Below, in pieces: positions 12,108 through 22,763 of a stretch of 64,000 nucleotides of DNA. Source of the DNA: Stenocarpella maydis (Eukaryota > Ascomycota > Sordariomycetes > Diaporthales > Diaporthaceae); contig NQMI01000010.1 in the NCBI GenBank assembly GCA_002270565.1, forward strand, positions 261,429 through 325,428, read 5' to 3'. The position numbers were made by a program, and so were the translations under genes. Under the pieces are notes generated by a model. The model saw nothing but the letters and a program-made list of their open reading frames with translations. It ran no database searches and had not been told where the DNA came from. The number at the start of each line of letters is the position of its first letter. The stretch's first letter is position 1.

Positions 12108-13350
12108 ATGATTTCTAATGAAGAGGAGGTAGTATTAGAAATGCAGTAAGGGACTTCTACTATAGTTGGAGAGGGGAAAAGTAAAATAAATGGTAATTTA
12201 ATTGGTCTGAGTAAGACTGAAAAGTTAATTAAAGCTAAGCCCAAATAAGGACCCCTAATCCCCCAGACCCCTAAAGCTAAGGCTATAGATGCTATCCTTG
12301 CTACCTTAATTAAAATGCTGATTTTAGATATTCTCGCGCTTAGCAAGACTAATGCTATTCTAATTAGAGAGCTCCTTGCTTGCAGGGATAATACCTCTCT
12401 TGATGAGTGGCCTTTCGAGCCAATCCCAGATAGGGATGTACTTTAAGCTATAGGTTTAGGACTTAGTATAGTCTCTGCTTTATCTAAAATTAGATATAAG
12501 CAATGCTTAAGCTCTAATCAGATGCATATCATTAGGTATGAGGTAAATTTGATATTATTTTAAACTACTAATATGGTGAATTATGGTTGCTGCGGATCCG
12601 CCTACCTAAACGTTAGGATTGCTTTAGAGAGCTATAAGATCCTCCCAGCCTTACTAAATATAAGTGCTAAAATGAATCTTCTTCCTTTATCCTATTATCG
12701 CTGGAATAAGTTATCCTATACTCCACTCCAAGATATAAACTCTACAGTTTATAATGAACTATTACTTATACTAATCGGAAGTAACTAAGGAGTAGGTATA
12801 TATTAGCTATAATAGGACAAGGGTTATTTTCTTTATTATGGATAATAAAACGCATAATACTACTTATAACATCCTTTTAGGGATGCCTTTCTTTTAAATA
12901 TGAATTTAACTTTTAAGCGATTAAGGGGGTTCCTTTTTGCATATATTACTCTTAACGGGTTACAAGTGATATATAGGCTAGGGAGGAGGAATTAGAAGCC
13001 CTTTTAGGTGGCTACTACGAAAGTAGTCTTCTATTTGGATGGGTATATACCCTAGAGACCTGCAACCTGATTCTGGCCGGACCTAGAAAAGGGGGCAGAT
13101 CACTATTAATGGGACCTATCCCCTAATGCGCCTAAAGAAATTCATCTGTAAGAGGGGAATTTAGGAGCTAGTGGTACCTTTTCTTTAGGAGAACAACCCT
13201 CCTAAAAGTTAACAAACTAGGAGGAAGCTATTAGAGGTAGCCAGATACAACATCTTCCCAAATATACTAGACAATATACTCTATCCTACCACCCCTAATT
13301 AGGATGATAATAATTAGTACCAAGACTGGTCTCTTCCTGGCCAGATGGTC
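12108..13350 (+). pseudogene. Decayed long reading frame A, unknown product
   Basis: One plus-strand frame from an ATG at 12,108 can be followed for about 410 codons with scattered TAA/TAG/TGA stops. A 71-codon stretch (12,573-12,788) is fully open and begins MVNYGCCGSAYLNVR. Further pieces with protein-like composition lie at about 12,880-13,260, including a basic segment around FKRLRGFLFAY. The frame may start earlier, since open segments in the same frame occur from about 11,940. I recognise no family. Stop placement matches RIP. Confidence 0.5.
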
Positions 13351-13697
13351 CCCCAAGCATAGGTATGCTTAAATATAGATAGCTTATATGATTTGGACTT
13401 ATTGGATTTAGCTAATTAGACTTAAAGGATAATACTGCATATGAACATTCCGCTTGTCAACCCTAATAACTCCAAGCTAAAGGAATATAAATTCTAGGAT
13501 GAGATATAAAAAAGTTAAGACATAAAAAAGTTAAGATAATATTATATTTTTAATCAGATAAGTATACTCTTCTTGGGACTATATGCAAGATAAAAATCAT
13601 TAGTTCTTAATTTACTGCTAAAAGAAGTGTTAGCAACCTGAAAAAAAAAAAACTAGATCCACCCCTGCCTTGCCTAACCCTTCTGATCACCTTACGA

Positions 13698-14390
13698 TTA
13701 TGACTGGAGATCCGTGGGCTTATACTTAAACTTCCTGGGCATACATCCAGTGATCTCACCCACAGCATCCGCGCAAGTTTCCTCATATCCTATCTTAGTA
13801 GCTGCCTCAGTATACTTGCCCAGTAAGAGCTCCAAAGGAGGCATATTTAAAGGCTCATTAATCAGATTAGGACGCACATTAGTGATATAATTATAACTAC
13901 TCTCGGAAATCTTTAATATTTTAAAATCACAAAGGTAACCCTTAATATAGTAGATATAATTAGCGCAAGTATTATCTTAAAATCCTTAGAGCGATTAGCA
14001 CTTAAAGAAAGGGATCATAACGGGGATGATGCCTCAGAGAGTTATTCGGTTATAGTTAGCCCCCATCTGCTACATGCAATAGTCGCACGGGTTCATATTA
14101 CAACAACCAAAGAAGGCAATAAGGAGAGCCGGGCCCCAATAAAGGTCATTCCCCTAGCACAGTTGAGACATATACTTCTCATAAGGGCCACCATTTATAT
14201 ACTCAACAAAAACATCATTCAGACCTCCTTTAATCAGAGTACTAAGGTAAGACTACAGGTACTTATAAGCCTCTAGGGCTTTCAAGAAGGGAAAGAACAG
14301 TTTAAGCAGCTCAGATTTACATATTAAGGAGAGGGTCCACAGGATATAAAGACCCTTACCTCTGCCCTTAAGGTTATACATCTTAATATT
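13698..14390 (-). pseudogene. Decayed Cys-rich reading frame B, unknown product
   Basis: A minus-strand frame readable without frameshift for about 230 codons, ending at a TAA at 13,698. Roughly seven internal stops occur, most at likely former Gln or Trp codons. Well-preserved pieces include GGPYEKYMSQL, a Cys cluster CCNMNPCDYC, a second cluster CANYIYYIKGYLCDF, and the tail YEETCADAVGEITGCMP. The cysteine spacing recalls small fungal Cys-pattern domains such as DUF3716, but I cannot confirm this. It is transcribed away from frame C and toward frame A. Confidence 0.55.
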
Positions 14391-15172
14391 TATTATAAAG
14401 GCCTTATAAAGTGGTAATTTATGGACCTAGTTTTATAAAAGGATTGCATTCGGCTGGAAACAAGTGCAGATGCCCTCTTTATAAATAGGAGGAGAATTAT
14501 ATATTTTAAAGACCCTAACGATAGGAGGCGATTGCTCCTTACCCTTTCCCTTCTCTTCTTAGCTTGATTAAGGAGGAGAAGATATAGCGATAGCAAAGCT
14601 TGCCTGATTAAAGAGGCTTAATGGTTTAATAACAAGATTAATGATTAATAGTTAATAATACTATTGGGGGGAAGTTGAAGAAAAGGATTAATAGGGGAAA
14701 AGCAACTTTAAATATGAAAAGTTAAAGAGGGGAGCTCTTATTAGAAGCATTCAAAGTAGCAAAGGTTACTGCCTAGCAGAAAAGGAAAGGAAGTTAAGTA
14801 ATTCACTAGCTTGAGTAATTCACCCATCTTAAGGCTCCCCTTCTAATAAAAGCCCACCTTTCTGCTACAACCTCCAACCCAACTACTTCTTTTACAACCA
14901 CCATACCTCAGCTGATCTCTAATTAGCGCAGCATAACTTGCATTATTAAGACTTAAAAGCTGCTGCAACTATCAACCTCTACCCTTAAAACTTATTACCT
15001 CCCCTCTATTACCTAATTTCTCCTTACCTTAGCACCCTTTTCCCTGATCCAACTAATCAGAAAGATATCTTCCTTAAGCTAGCAAATAATAAAGAAAGGT
15101 AAGGGAAAGAAGAAGGGATCCCTATTAATTTAGTTTACAGCCATCAACAGTCCAAAAGGCCAAGTCAGCCCC

Positions 15173-17128
15173 ATGAACGATCCCAACGCCCCCATGCCTA
15201 CTATCGAGTACCCAGACCCTTCTAATCAAGTTAGCCTCAAAGTACAACTTTCAGCATTACCCTTTATCACGAATTTTAATAATATCAACCCTATATAGCA
15301 GCTAAGATTTCCCAACCCATGTAATATTTGCAATTAAGGAAACTGGGATTATAAAGCTAGTATAGACCCAATAAAAGACCCATTTGAAACCAGAATCCTT
15401 AATAACGGGTTAGCACTCTCCCAAGCTTTTAATATATTAGACCTTTTAATGCAACCGCCATTCTTTTAGAACCAAAAATAGGGGCATAGTGATTATGCGC
15501 AGCAGGTGGTAGACACATATTTCAAGGGCATTAATCCCTATCCTTAGTTTAGAGACCCCCCTGGGCAGAAGAACCTATTTAGCACTCACTACAGCAACTT
15601 CCTCATAACCCTTTATAATGCAGAAGGTCTCCTAACTCAAAAGGCATACCTGCATACTAATCATATTCTAGGGCTTATCAATTGGCAGCTAATCAATTTC
15701 AGCAACCTAATCTTTATAGTGCTCATAACCTATAATATCAATGGAGAACCCCCCAGATCATGAAGATACTACTCACTAAAGGATAGCCAGAGGTTCATCA
15801 TCTAAGTCATGCATACCCCAGGCTATTAGGTATTAAGCATCTTTAATAAGGATACCAAATGACTTAGTATAATCAACACTTATCCTGATTGGAGAACTTA
15901 TAATAGGATGTACCCCCGTATAAGGGACTGCGTTGCATACTTCCTTACCCTTAGGCTACCTAAAGGATTCTCAAAACAGGCATGCACAGCAATCCAAGTA
16001 AAGGTCACGCTGCAGCTGGGATTAACTGCCTATAGACTCCTTATGGCTACCTATATTGCCTTTTTCTTCTGGGAGAATTGTGGAAAGAATGGCTGGGAGT
16101 TTGGAGACTGGATTAAGACTAGGCTGCTTGAATCCGCCCCTTCTAGCTTGCCCGCTGAGAAAGCCTTAGCTCTTATCTAGGGTTTTGCTATCCGATCGGA
16201 AATCAATGGATCCGGGCGTCTAATTAGGGGCGTCTAGAATACTCCAGTTATTAGCTATAACAAGTATAAGAGGCTTATAGCAGGAAAGAATGTCGTATAC
16301 TCTTAAGCTGATATCTTAGGGATGAATAAGGGGGAGACCAAGTATTACGCTACACCCGGTGTGGGATTAGAACCGGGATAAAATCTGCTAGGCTTCCTTA
16401 TAGCGAGATTTAATAAGGCTAATCTTTCAAGGCCTACTAACATCCGGACTTCCAGGTCGAGCAAAACTCCCGTTGCCCCTAACAGCTTGAAGAACCAGCC
16501 ACCTATCCTAACATCTAAGACACCTGGTGCAGCCGTGAAGAATCTGATCACGATATCTAGGCTTGGACTTCACAAGGACCCATCCAAGACACCTAAGCCT
16601 CTGCCTCAGGCAGATAGGGCATGGACATACGGAGAAGATGATCTTAGGACACCAAGTGAAGTAAGAACTGCTCCACGGACGCCTAATCGGAGCAGGGCCG
16701 GAACGCCACAGGGTAACCCTATTAAACTTCTCTTGCAGCAGATATTAGAGGCAAGCATCAGGAATATATCCCCAGGAGGAAATATAAATATAGGTGGGAT
16801 AACCCCTAAGCGATCAGGTATCTTAAGGTCTTTATCATCATCTCTATCCTCTATTCCGGCTACGCCGCCACCACATCGCCCATCGCCTGCCGCGATGAGA
16901 ATCATAACGATTCAGGAGCACAACCGGAATGCAAGCAAGTGGGTGGGGACTAAGGAAGCAAATTACTGGGTTCCCATGCCGGCAATCAATAACAGCCATC
17001 AATCCTGGGCTCACAAAAAGGCAGCTAAGCAAGAGGAGAAGGATCGCAGACCGAGCATACTACAGCAGAACGAGAGTAGGGATAAGCGGGCCAGGAATCA
17101 AGAGCTACAAAGGGTCCAACAGAGCTGA
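15173..17128 (+). pseudogene. Decayed long reading frame C, ~650 codons, unknown product
   Basis: A single plus-strand frame runs from ATG 15,173 to a TGA at 17,128 without frameshift. About a dozen stops fall in the first two thirds; 15,908-16,180 is open for 90 codons and 16,487-17,128 for 213 codons. The N-terminal part looks globular, with a hydrophobic stretch around YRLLMATYIAFFFW. The C-terminal part is basic and Ser/Pro/Thr-rich with SKTP and RTPNRSRAGTP motifs and ends in a charged tail rich in K, E and Q. That layout (folded N-terminus, disordered basic C-terminus) is compatible with many nuclear or nucleic-acid-binding proteins. No family recognised. Confidence 0.6.
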
Positions 17129-17180
17129 ATTCAGGTGGCTTATCTAATCAGAGGAGGAAAGTAATTTTGGTTATTTCAGG

Positions 17181-17211
17181 CGGACCATTACTTATTCTTT
17201 ATAATGGTCCG
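17181..17211. repeat. Perfect 10-bp hairpin with 11-nt loop
   Basis: CGGACCATTA at 17,181-17,190 and its exact complement TAATGGTCCG at 17,202-17,211 flank an 11-base loop. It lies 53 bp after the stop of frame C and 8 bp before LTR copy 2, next to a purine-rich GGAGAGGGG that resembles a polypurine tract. Both arms are unchanged although the region is otherwise decayed. Confidence 0.8.
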
Positions 17212-17219
17212 GAGAGGGG

Positions 17220-17621
17220 TGTATTCCGGGGTCTAAGGGAACCGGCATATTTCGGAATCCAAAGGAAAACCAGCCTTAGCATCCCCCCCCCCTCCCTCTA
17301 AGGCTATAAGAAGGGGCCTTCCTGCGTTGCTTTTAAGAAATTTCTAGTCCTAGAAAATCAATCTTTTTATACCCTGTAAATTTATATCTGTCAGATATAT
17401 ACGTGTGTACTGTGAAACTATTTCTTGTGCCCTCTTTTTCTGCCTCTCCTTTTTGATACCCTCTATTCCCCTCATAACTCTCCTATCGCGTCAGGGGCTC
17501 CTCTTCTTACCTTCCACGCTCCTCTTGGGGTGGTTGCTTGATCAGGGCTCTGGCAGAACGTGTGCCTTTTTGTGTGTGTGGAGGTTTTGTCCTTTCGCTC
17601 TCCCCTCTGGGCCCGTTTTCA
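17220..17621 (+). repeat. LTR-like repeat, copy 2
   Basis: About 400 bp beginning TGTATTCCGGGGTCTAAGGG and ending GCCCGTTTTCA, homologous along its whole length to copy 1 and less RIP-altered (for example TGTGTGTG kept where copy 1 has TATATATA). It follows a purine-rich GGAGAGGGG directly, as a 3' LTR would follow its polypurine tract. The right flank (ACACCAGG) does not match the left flank of copy 1, so a shared target duplication is not visible. Confidence 0.7.
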
Positions 17622-17715
17622 ACACCAGGAGGGGGTCCAAGATATAGCCGAGGTAATGAAGTCAGCTCAGTACAGAGATCAGACCAGCCTCACACATACC
17701 TGCTCCTATCACCAC

Positions 17716-17834
17716 TAGGTTAACTATAGGCAACTCAGGAGTGTAAATCTAGCCTTTATATAATAGCAAAATCCTCTATTAAGAGTAAGAGGGCGCTATA
17801 GCTTTAATTAGAATTAAATAATATTAGAAGTATA
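17716..17834 (-). repeat. Inverted duplication, arm B
   Basis: Reverse complement of 10,333-10,448. It fills most of the gap between LTR copies 2 and 3 and stops exactly at an undetermined base (17,836) where copy 3 begins abruptly with a poly-C run, so the junction may be an assembly join. Confidence 0.85.
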
Positions 17835-17836
17835 GN

Positions 17837-18163
17837 CCCCCCTCTAAGACTATAAGGGGCCTTCTTATATTGCTTTTAAGAAATTTCTAGTCCTAGAGAA
17901 TTAATTTTTTTATACCCTATGAATTTATATTTATCTGATATATATGTGTATACTGTGAAATTATTTCTTATACCCTCTTTTTCTGCCTCTCCTTTTTGGT
18001 ATCCTCTATTCCCCTTATAACTCTCCTATCGCGTTAGGGGCTCCTCTTCTTGCCTTTTACGCTCTTCTTGGGGTGGTTGCTTGATTAGGGCTCTGGCAGA
18101 ATGTGTGCCTTTTTGTGTGTGTGGAGGTTTTGTCCTCTCGCTCTCCCTCTTGGCCCGTTTTCA
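17837..18163 (+). repeat. LTR-like repeat, copy 3, 5'-truncated
   Basis: Homologous to copies 1 and 2 from their poly-C run to the CCCGTTTTCA end, lacking about the first 70 bp. Truncation coincides with the undetermined base at 17,836. Confidence 0.7.
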
Positions 18164-18269
18164 CTAGCTCTACCCTTGCCGGCACCAGCAATAATAATAG
18201 CGCCAGGGAGCCCACCATAGCGGCAGAGGCTGCCTATAATTCTATTATCATTGCTGCTATAGGTAGATG

Positions 18270-18640
18270 AGGATGAGAAAGTCTTATATCATGAATTCAT
18301 TATAAAAGCACTTCAGATGCACTTCAGGCAGCCATTAGAGAAGAAATAGCTTAAATAAATTCAGAAGATTATAAAGTAGGAAGGTCTTAATCTTTATAGC
18401 TTTTACGGGAAGAAGGAGATATAGTTCACTGAGTAGGGTCTGCTAGATATCATAAGGGTTAGAATGCTTATTAAGTTATACCTAAAGGGGAAGGAGGACC
18501 TTAGCAGCTTCTTTAATAGTAGCAGCGAGGAGGAGGACTTACTACCATACCAGGGGCTATCAAACAGCCAGCAAGTTAACCGCCAGGCAGATATCAACAG
18601 TATGTATTCCATGAAGCCCGTAAGGGTTGCCTGACTAACT
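18270..18640 (+). pseudogene. Short decayed coding relic, unknown
   Basis: A plus-strand frame of about 120 codons with stops only where Gln codons are likely, containing the open stretch LKGKEDLSSFFNSSSEEED and ending at a TGA near 18,632. It follows LTR copy 3 by about 100 bp. It may be a fragment of the internal region of a mobile element. No family recognised. Confidence 0.35.
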
Positions 18641-19029
18641 AATTAGCTTCATCTAATGCTAGGCCTTACAAATAGATTAAATACTCCACCAGAGGGTCAG
18701 AAGCCCGCCATTATAGCCTGCTAAGGCGGAGGATTTGTTTAATGAGTTACTAGGGGGCTTCCTAAGCAAGGAAAGTAATTATTAAGTATATAAGAAAATA
18801 TAGTTAGTAATAAGAAGCAGTCTAAAGAAGGAAAGTTATTTAATTTAAGTAAAAATATAGTAAATTTAAAAATTTTACTGCCCTACAAAGGGCACCAAAT
18901 CAATTAGGTGTATTTGCCTACCATAAGGCACTAATTCATCTGTATTAGCCCCTAGCTACTAACTCAACTAGTTACAGAAAACACTCTTTAACCTACATAA
19001 TAATACTTAATTATAACTCCTTTAAATCT

Positions 19030-19640
19030 CATTCTCATAACTTCTAACCAGTACCATTATAACCGCCTTATTCTGCTCTTTCTTGTAGTACCCATGCGTA
19101 GCGGAAATATTCCTAAATCGCCTTAACTCTTAACCCAACCTCCCAGGCATAAGAATATAAGAATTATATAAATCGCTCATCTAAGTTATAGTTAGACACC
19201 TTATACTAGCACTAATGATGCAAATAACGCTTTAGATTACTAAAATATGCCTTAATTAGGTTAAAATTAAGTAAGTATGGGGGTAGATACTTTCACTTTA
19301 TTTCTTTCTAACTAATTGCCTTATAGATCTCCCTACTATAGTGCTAGGAAGCATTATCTATTGTAATAATTAACCTTAGGCCTAGGTATAGGCTTATCTT
19401 TAGTAAAATACTTTCCTCTAGCTACTATAGAAAGAATTCTTTTGTTATATAGCCCTTATATACTGTGATAGCGAGTAAGCCATTGATTGTAATTACTAGG
19501 AGGATATAGCAGCAAGCGCCTTACTTAAGAAGACTTTCCACCTATGGAGTATACCTAAGAGGTGCCTAACCCATCCTCCTAGCACTATTATACTTATTAA
19601 GACCTAATTTATTAAGGAAAACAAACATATTAGCTATATG
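19030..19640 (-). pseudogene. RIP-inactivated Tc1/mariner-type (DDE_3) transposase
   Basis: Minus-strand translation shows the signature order of a DDE_3 endonuclease: a YKGYITKEFF segment, then a TIDNAS motif (about 19,337-19,370) followed by His a few residues on, then LPPYLLNFN (about 19,270-19,293) and FSNLKRYL. In functional enzymes the last block reads LPPYSPDFNPIE; here the catalytic Glu position is Lys, a G-to-A change as RIP would make. Numerous TAA/TAG stops. Terminal inverted repeats were not located. Confidence 0.7.
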
Positions 19641-20240
19641 GCCTGGCTTATTTGCCTACCAGAGGTAGTAGTTATAAATGCCCTTATCCCGCTAGCGGGC
19701 TAGTATGTATATCTATTTGTTGCTCTAGCTATAGGCCCTAAGGGTGTTACCTATTATTTTTATAGTAATATTAATTTAGAACTGCTTAGTAAGGAAATAC
19801 TATATTTCATTAAGGTATAGGTTTAGCTTAATAAATAAAAGATCTTTAAGTTTCTACTCTATATAATATATACATTAGTTAAGCTCTATGGCCTTATTCC
19901 AAGCAATCAGGCTAATAAACCTCTAGGGCCTATTGCTCTAGCTTAACTGCATTTAATAGTAATAGTGATAGTATACATAAGGCGATAGTTCGGCTGGTAG
20001 CAACCCTTTAATGGTATATCTGAATAATTATATAATTAACCCGGAATTCAGCCTACAGCCACTTATTAGGTGGTACTAAATTAGAATACAAATAGAACTC
20101 CAACCGCTGGAGCTTATTGCTTGTTAGGCAACGATAGCATATCATGAGACCCTTACATTTGCCTATTTAGGGGCGTTGGTAATGTGAATAGGGTTGAAGT
20201 CGTTATCTAGGCGAGAATTGTGAGTTTCCTGACTTTGCAC

Positions 20241-21075
20241 CAAAATTTGGGTAGTCAGTGCGGCAAATGCTAATTTAGCCGGGGGGGGGGCTCAGTCTCG
20301 TTTTTCCGACACAGTGGCACATGTCGTCTCCCGCGTATTTGTTAGTGCTCCATAATAACTGACAAAAGATTGCTGATGCACACGGAATTGCGGAATTGTG
20401 GCAAAGCACCCATCTACTCACCCACCACAACGTTTTTGATCACGATGTCAACAAAGTTCTGTAGTGCTGTCCAAATAAACAATTACATATTTCTGACAAT
20501 GTGCTGACACCACAACAATTCCTGAGAGGCAGAGCTTGGGACAGACACCCTTACCTACTAAGTAGGTAGCCAAGCACTTCGCTCAAGCGTGCCAAGCCAC
20601 ACGCCGGGCTCAACCTTGGCCCGGCCTGGAGGCACACTTCGGGGCTCGAGCGGTGGAGACATTGGGAGGATCCTCTTTACAAACACAGCAGCCATGATTC
20701 CTAATGGCGCGTCCGTCTATTCACCGCCAGGGTCTTGGACTCATGTGCTCGGGCTAACTGGTATGGTCGCTTACTCACCATTACTCAAACTGGCTGTGAT
20801 AGACGAGATGGGCAGGCATGCCCGGGGCGGCGACATGCCTTGGTTAAGATTTGACTTTGATGAGAAACTTCTGGCCAGCATACAGCTCCTCCTGGGAAGA
20901 TGCATCTTATTCCATCTCGCATTGCGGGGAACGGGATGAATATAAAGAAGCGCCAGGTGGTCGCACTCGTCCTTTGTTGTTTTGGATCATCCCATCATCT
21001 CGCATCAAGCTTTCCTCCATTATCTTCCATAGCCATTGGCAATCATCTCTTCCGAGACTTTTATCACACGCCAAC
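20241..21075. promoter_or_regulatory. Transition zone and promoter of the isochorismatase-like gene
   Basis: Composition returns to about 50 percent GC after a poly-G run at 20,281. A TATAAAG box at 20,941-20,947 lies about 130 bp before the start codon at 21,076, a usual spacing for a fungal TATA promoter. An open frame at 20,589-20,939 has no recognisable product and overlaps the promoter, so I do not call it a gene. Confidence 0.55.
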
Positions 21076-22160
21076 ATGAAGCTTCCTGCAGACTTACTGT
21101 TGCCGGCTTTTGCTCTGGCAGGAATGGCATTTGGTGATTGTCAGTAGCCTTGTCTTTGCAGAACGTGGCTCATGAAACTGACAAGTACTAGCATTCCCGT
21201 TCGAGCGGATCAACAAAAATGACTCTGTGAGTAGTGCCTCAGATGATACATCAAAATGAAGACTGCCGGGCTGCAGCCCGATGATGGCCAGAGTGGCGGG
21301 CACTCCAACGGGCGCACCAGGGACACACGCTCCGAATAGGATATTAAGCGGCAGCTAACAGAACTCTAACAGCTGCTCCTGATCCTCGATATCCAAGAGG
21401 GGCTCTACAGTTTGGCGAGGGACTTTGACGCCACCCTCTACCGCGACGCGATAATTGCACACTCTGCGATCGGCCAGGTTTTTGACATCCCTGTGGTGAT
21501 GAGCACCTCGGCCCAGCAAGGTCAGGGCATTCCTGAAATCTGGTCACCAGCTTGAAACCAAGACCTGCTGACCACGCAAGACAGGCCCCAACGGCCCTCT
21601 GCCACAGGAAATCCTCGACATGTATCCGGATGCACCGTTGATCAAGCGCCAGGGCGAAGTTAACGCCTGGGATAACGTCGAGTTCCGCGACGCCATCAGG
21701 GCGGCTAACAAGTCGCAGATCATCATGGCCGGCATTGTCACCGACGTCTGTGGGTCTACCTGCATCCTTCCCAGTTTCTCCGACCCATCTGTCCCTCTCG
21801 AGCATGGAGACCCGTCAGTAACTAACTGGAGACGGCACTCCCACAGGCACGACCTTCCTCGCCCTCTCGCTGAGAGCTGAAGGCTACTCGGTCTGGGCCA
21901 ATGTCGAGGCCTCGGGCACAACTACTTCCCTGATCCGTGACGTCTCTAACGACCGCATGGCTCGCGCGGGGGTCCAGATCGTCTCGCTCTTCTCTATCAT
22001 CTGCGACCTCATGCGCGACTGGCGCAACACCCCAGGCGCTGCTGAGCTTTTCCCCTGGCTCGACAAGTACCTCCCCGCCTACGGGATGGTTGCAAGGGCG
22101 CACCGGGCTGCTATCTTGAATGGGACTATAATCCCCGGCGAGGCGGGCTTGCCAAGTTAA
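21076..22160 (+). CDS. Secreted isochorismatase-like cysteine hydrolase
   Basis: Five exons by splice motif and phase: introns 21,140-21,191, 21,227-21,372, 21,521-21,584 and 21,750-21,846, giving 241 residues. Residues 1-20 form a hydrophobic signal peptide (MKLPADLLLPAFALAGMAFG). The core follows the isochorismatase fold: LILDIQEG with candidate catalytic Asp39, QGPNGPL, LIKRQGEVNAWD with Lys103, and GIVTDVC with the nucleophile Cys138, whose codon is split by the fourth intron. The following TTFLALSLRAEGY is typical of YcaC-related hydrolases. Substrate is unknown; many fungal members are cytosolic, so the signal peptide is unusual. The first donor could alternatively be GTGATT at 21,134, changing two residues. 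Confidence 0.85.
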
Positions 22161-22763
22161 GCGAGGAGTTGTGCCCGTGAACTCAACAGATTGCTACCGC
22201 GGAAAGACAGGGCCCTGTGGGACTACAGCTGCTATTGCTGTTGCTCTTGTCAAGACAGGCTGTGGGTAGTGTTGGAATGGACCGGTTTGTTGGGGCAGAT
22301 GGCCGAGCTGATACACGACGACGGTGGACATGATGGTCAGCTGGTGGAGGAGAATGAGGGGGGAATATTCACTTCTTATACATAATGTTTTAACCACACT
22401 TATATATTTGCTTGCGTTTCGAGGTATTAGTCGTGCATTGTCACCTGCTGGTTTTCGGTGTTACGCGTTGGTTTGACATGGCCACTCATCTATGGTGACT
22501 CCCTCTTGCTCGCCACTCATTCCCTCAAAAGTGTCAAACAACTTTTCTTGCTCAAAAAGAAGTATCATGTAGTGCCACTCACCGGGTATTCGCACACTGC
22601 ATTCCTGCAGTCACAGATACTGCAGACCCAAAACAGCGCTTTCATCTTTATATAAACTGCACAACCCTTGCACCCTGTTCCCTAGAATTTATCCCGCTGC
22701 CAAGGAAGACATGTCAAATGTTCGAGCTCAGACCGGAAAGAGGCAAGGAAAACGACAGATAAC
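22161..22763. promoter_or_regulatory. Intergenic region with TATA box
   Basis: Contains the 3' end of the hydrolase gene and the promoter of the next one. TATATAAA at 22,649-22,656 stands about 110 bp before the ATG at 22,764. No other gene seen. Confidence 0.6.

Larger units (their letters stand above)
9100..20240. repeat. AT-rich RIP-decayed block with nested element relics, centre-left
   Basis: Eleven kilobases of mostly AT-rich DNA containing LTR-like repeats, three long decayed reading frames, a transposase relic and an inverted duplication (separate entries). Decay is uneven: about 16,350-17,130 has near-normal composition and an intact 213-codon tail, while 9300-12,000 is heavily decayed. 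A GC block at 9245-9295 (CCGG-rich) and poly-C runs at about 9859 and 17,283 stand out. A single undetermined base occurs at 17,836. Confidence 0.85.

Noticed and set aside
20589..20939. 116-codon plus-strand frame
   Set aside because: It ends at the TATA box of the hydrolase gene and shows no conserved content.
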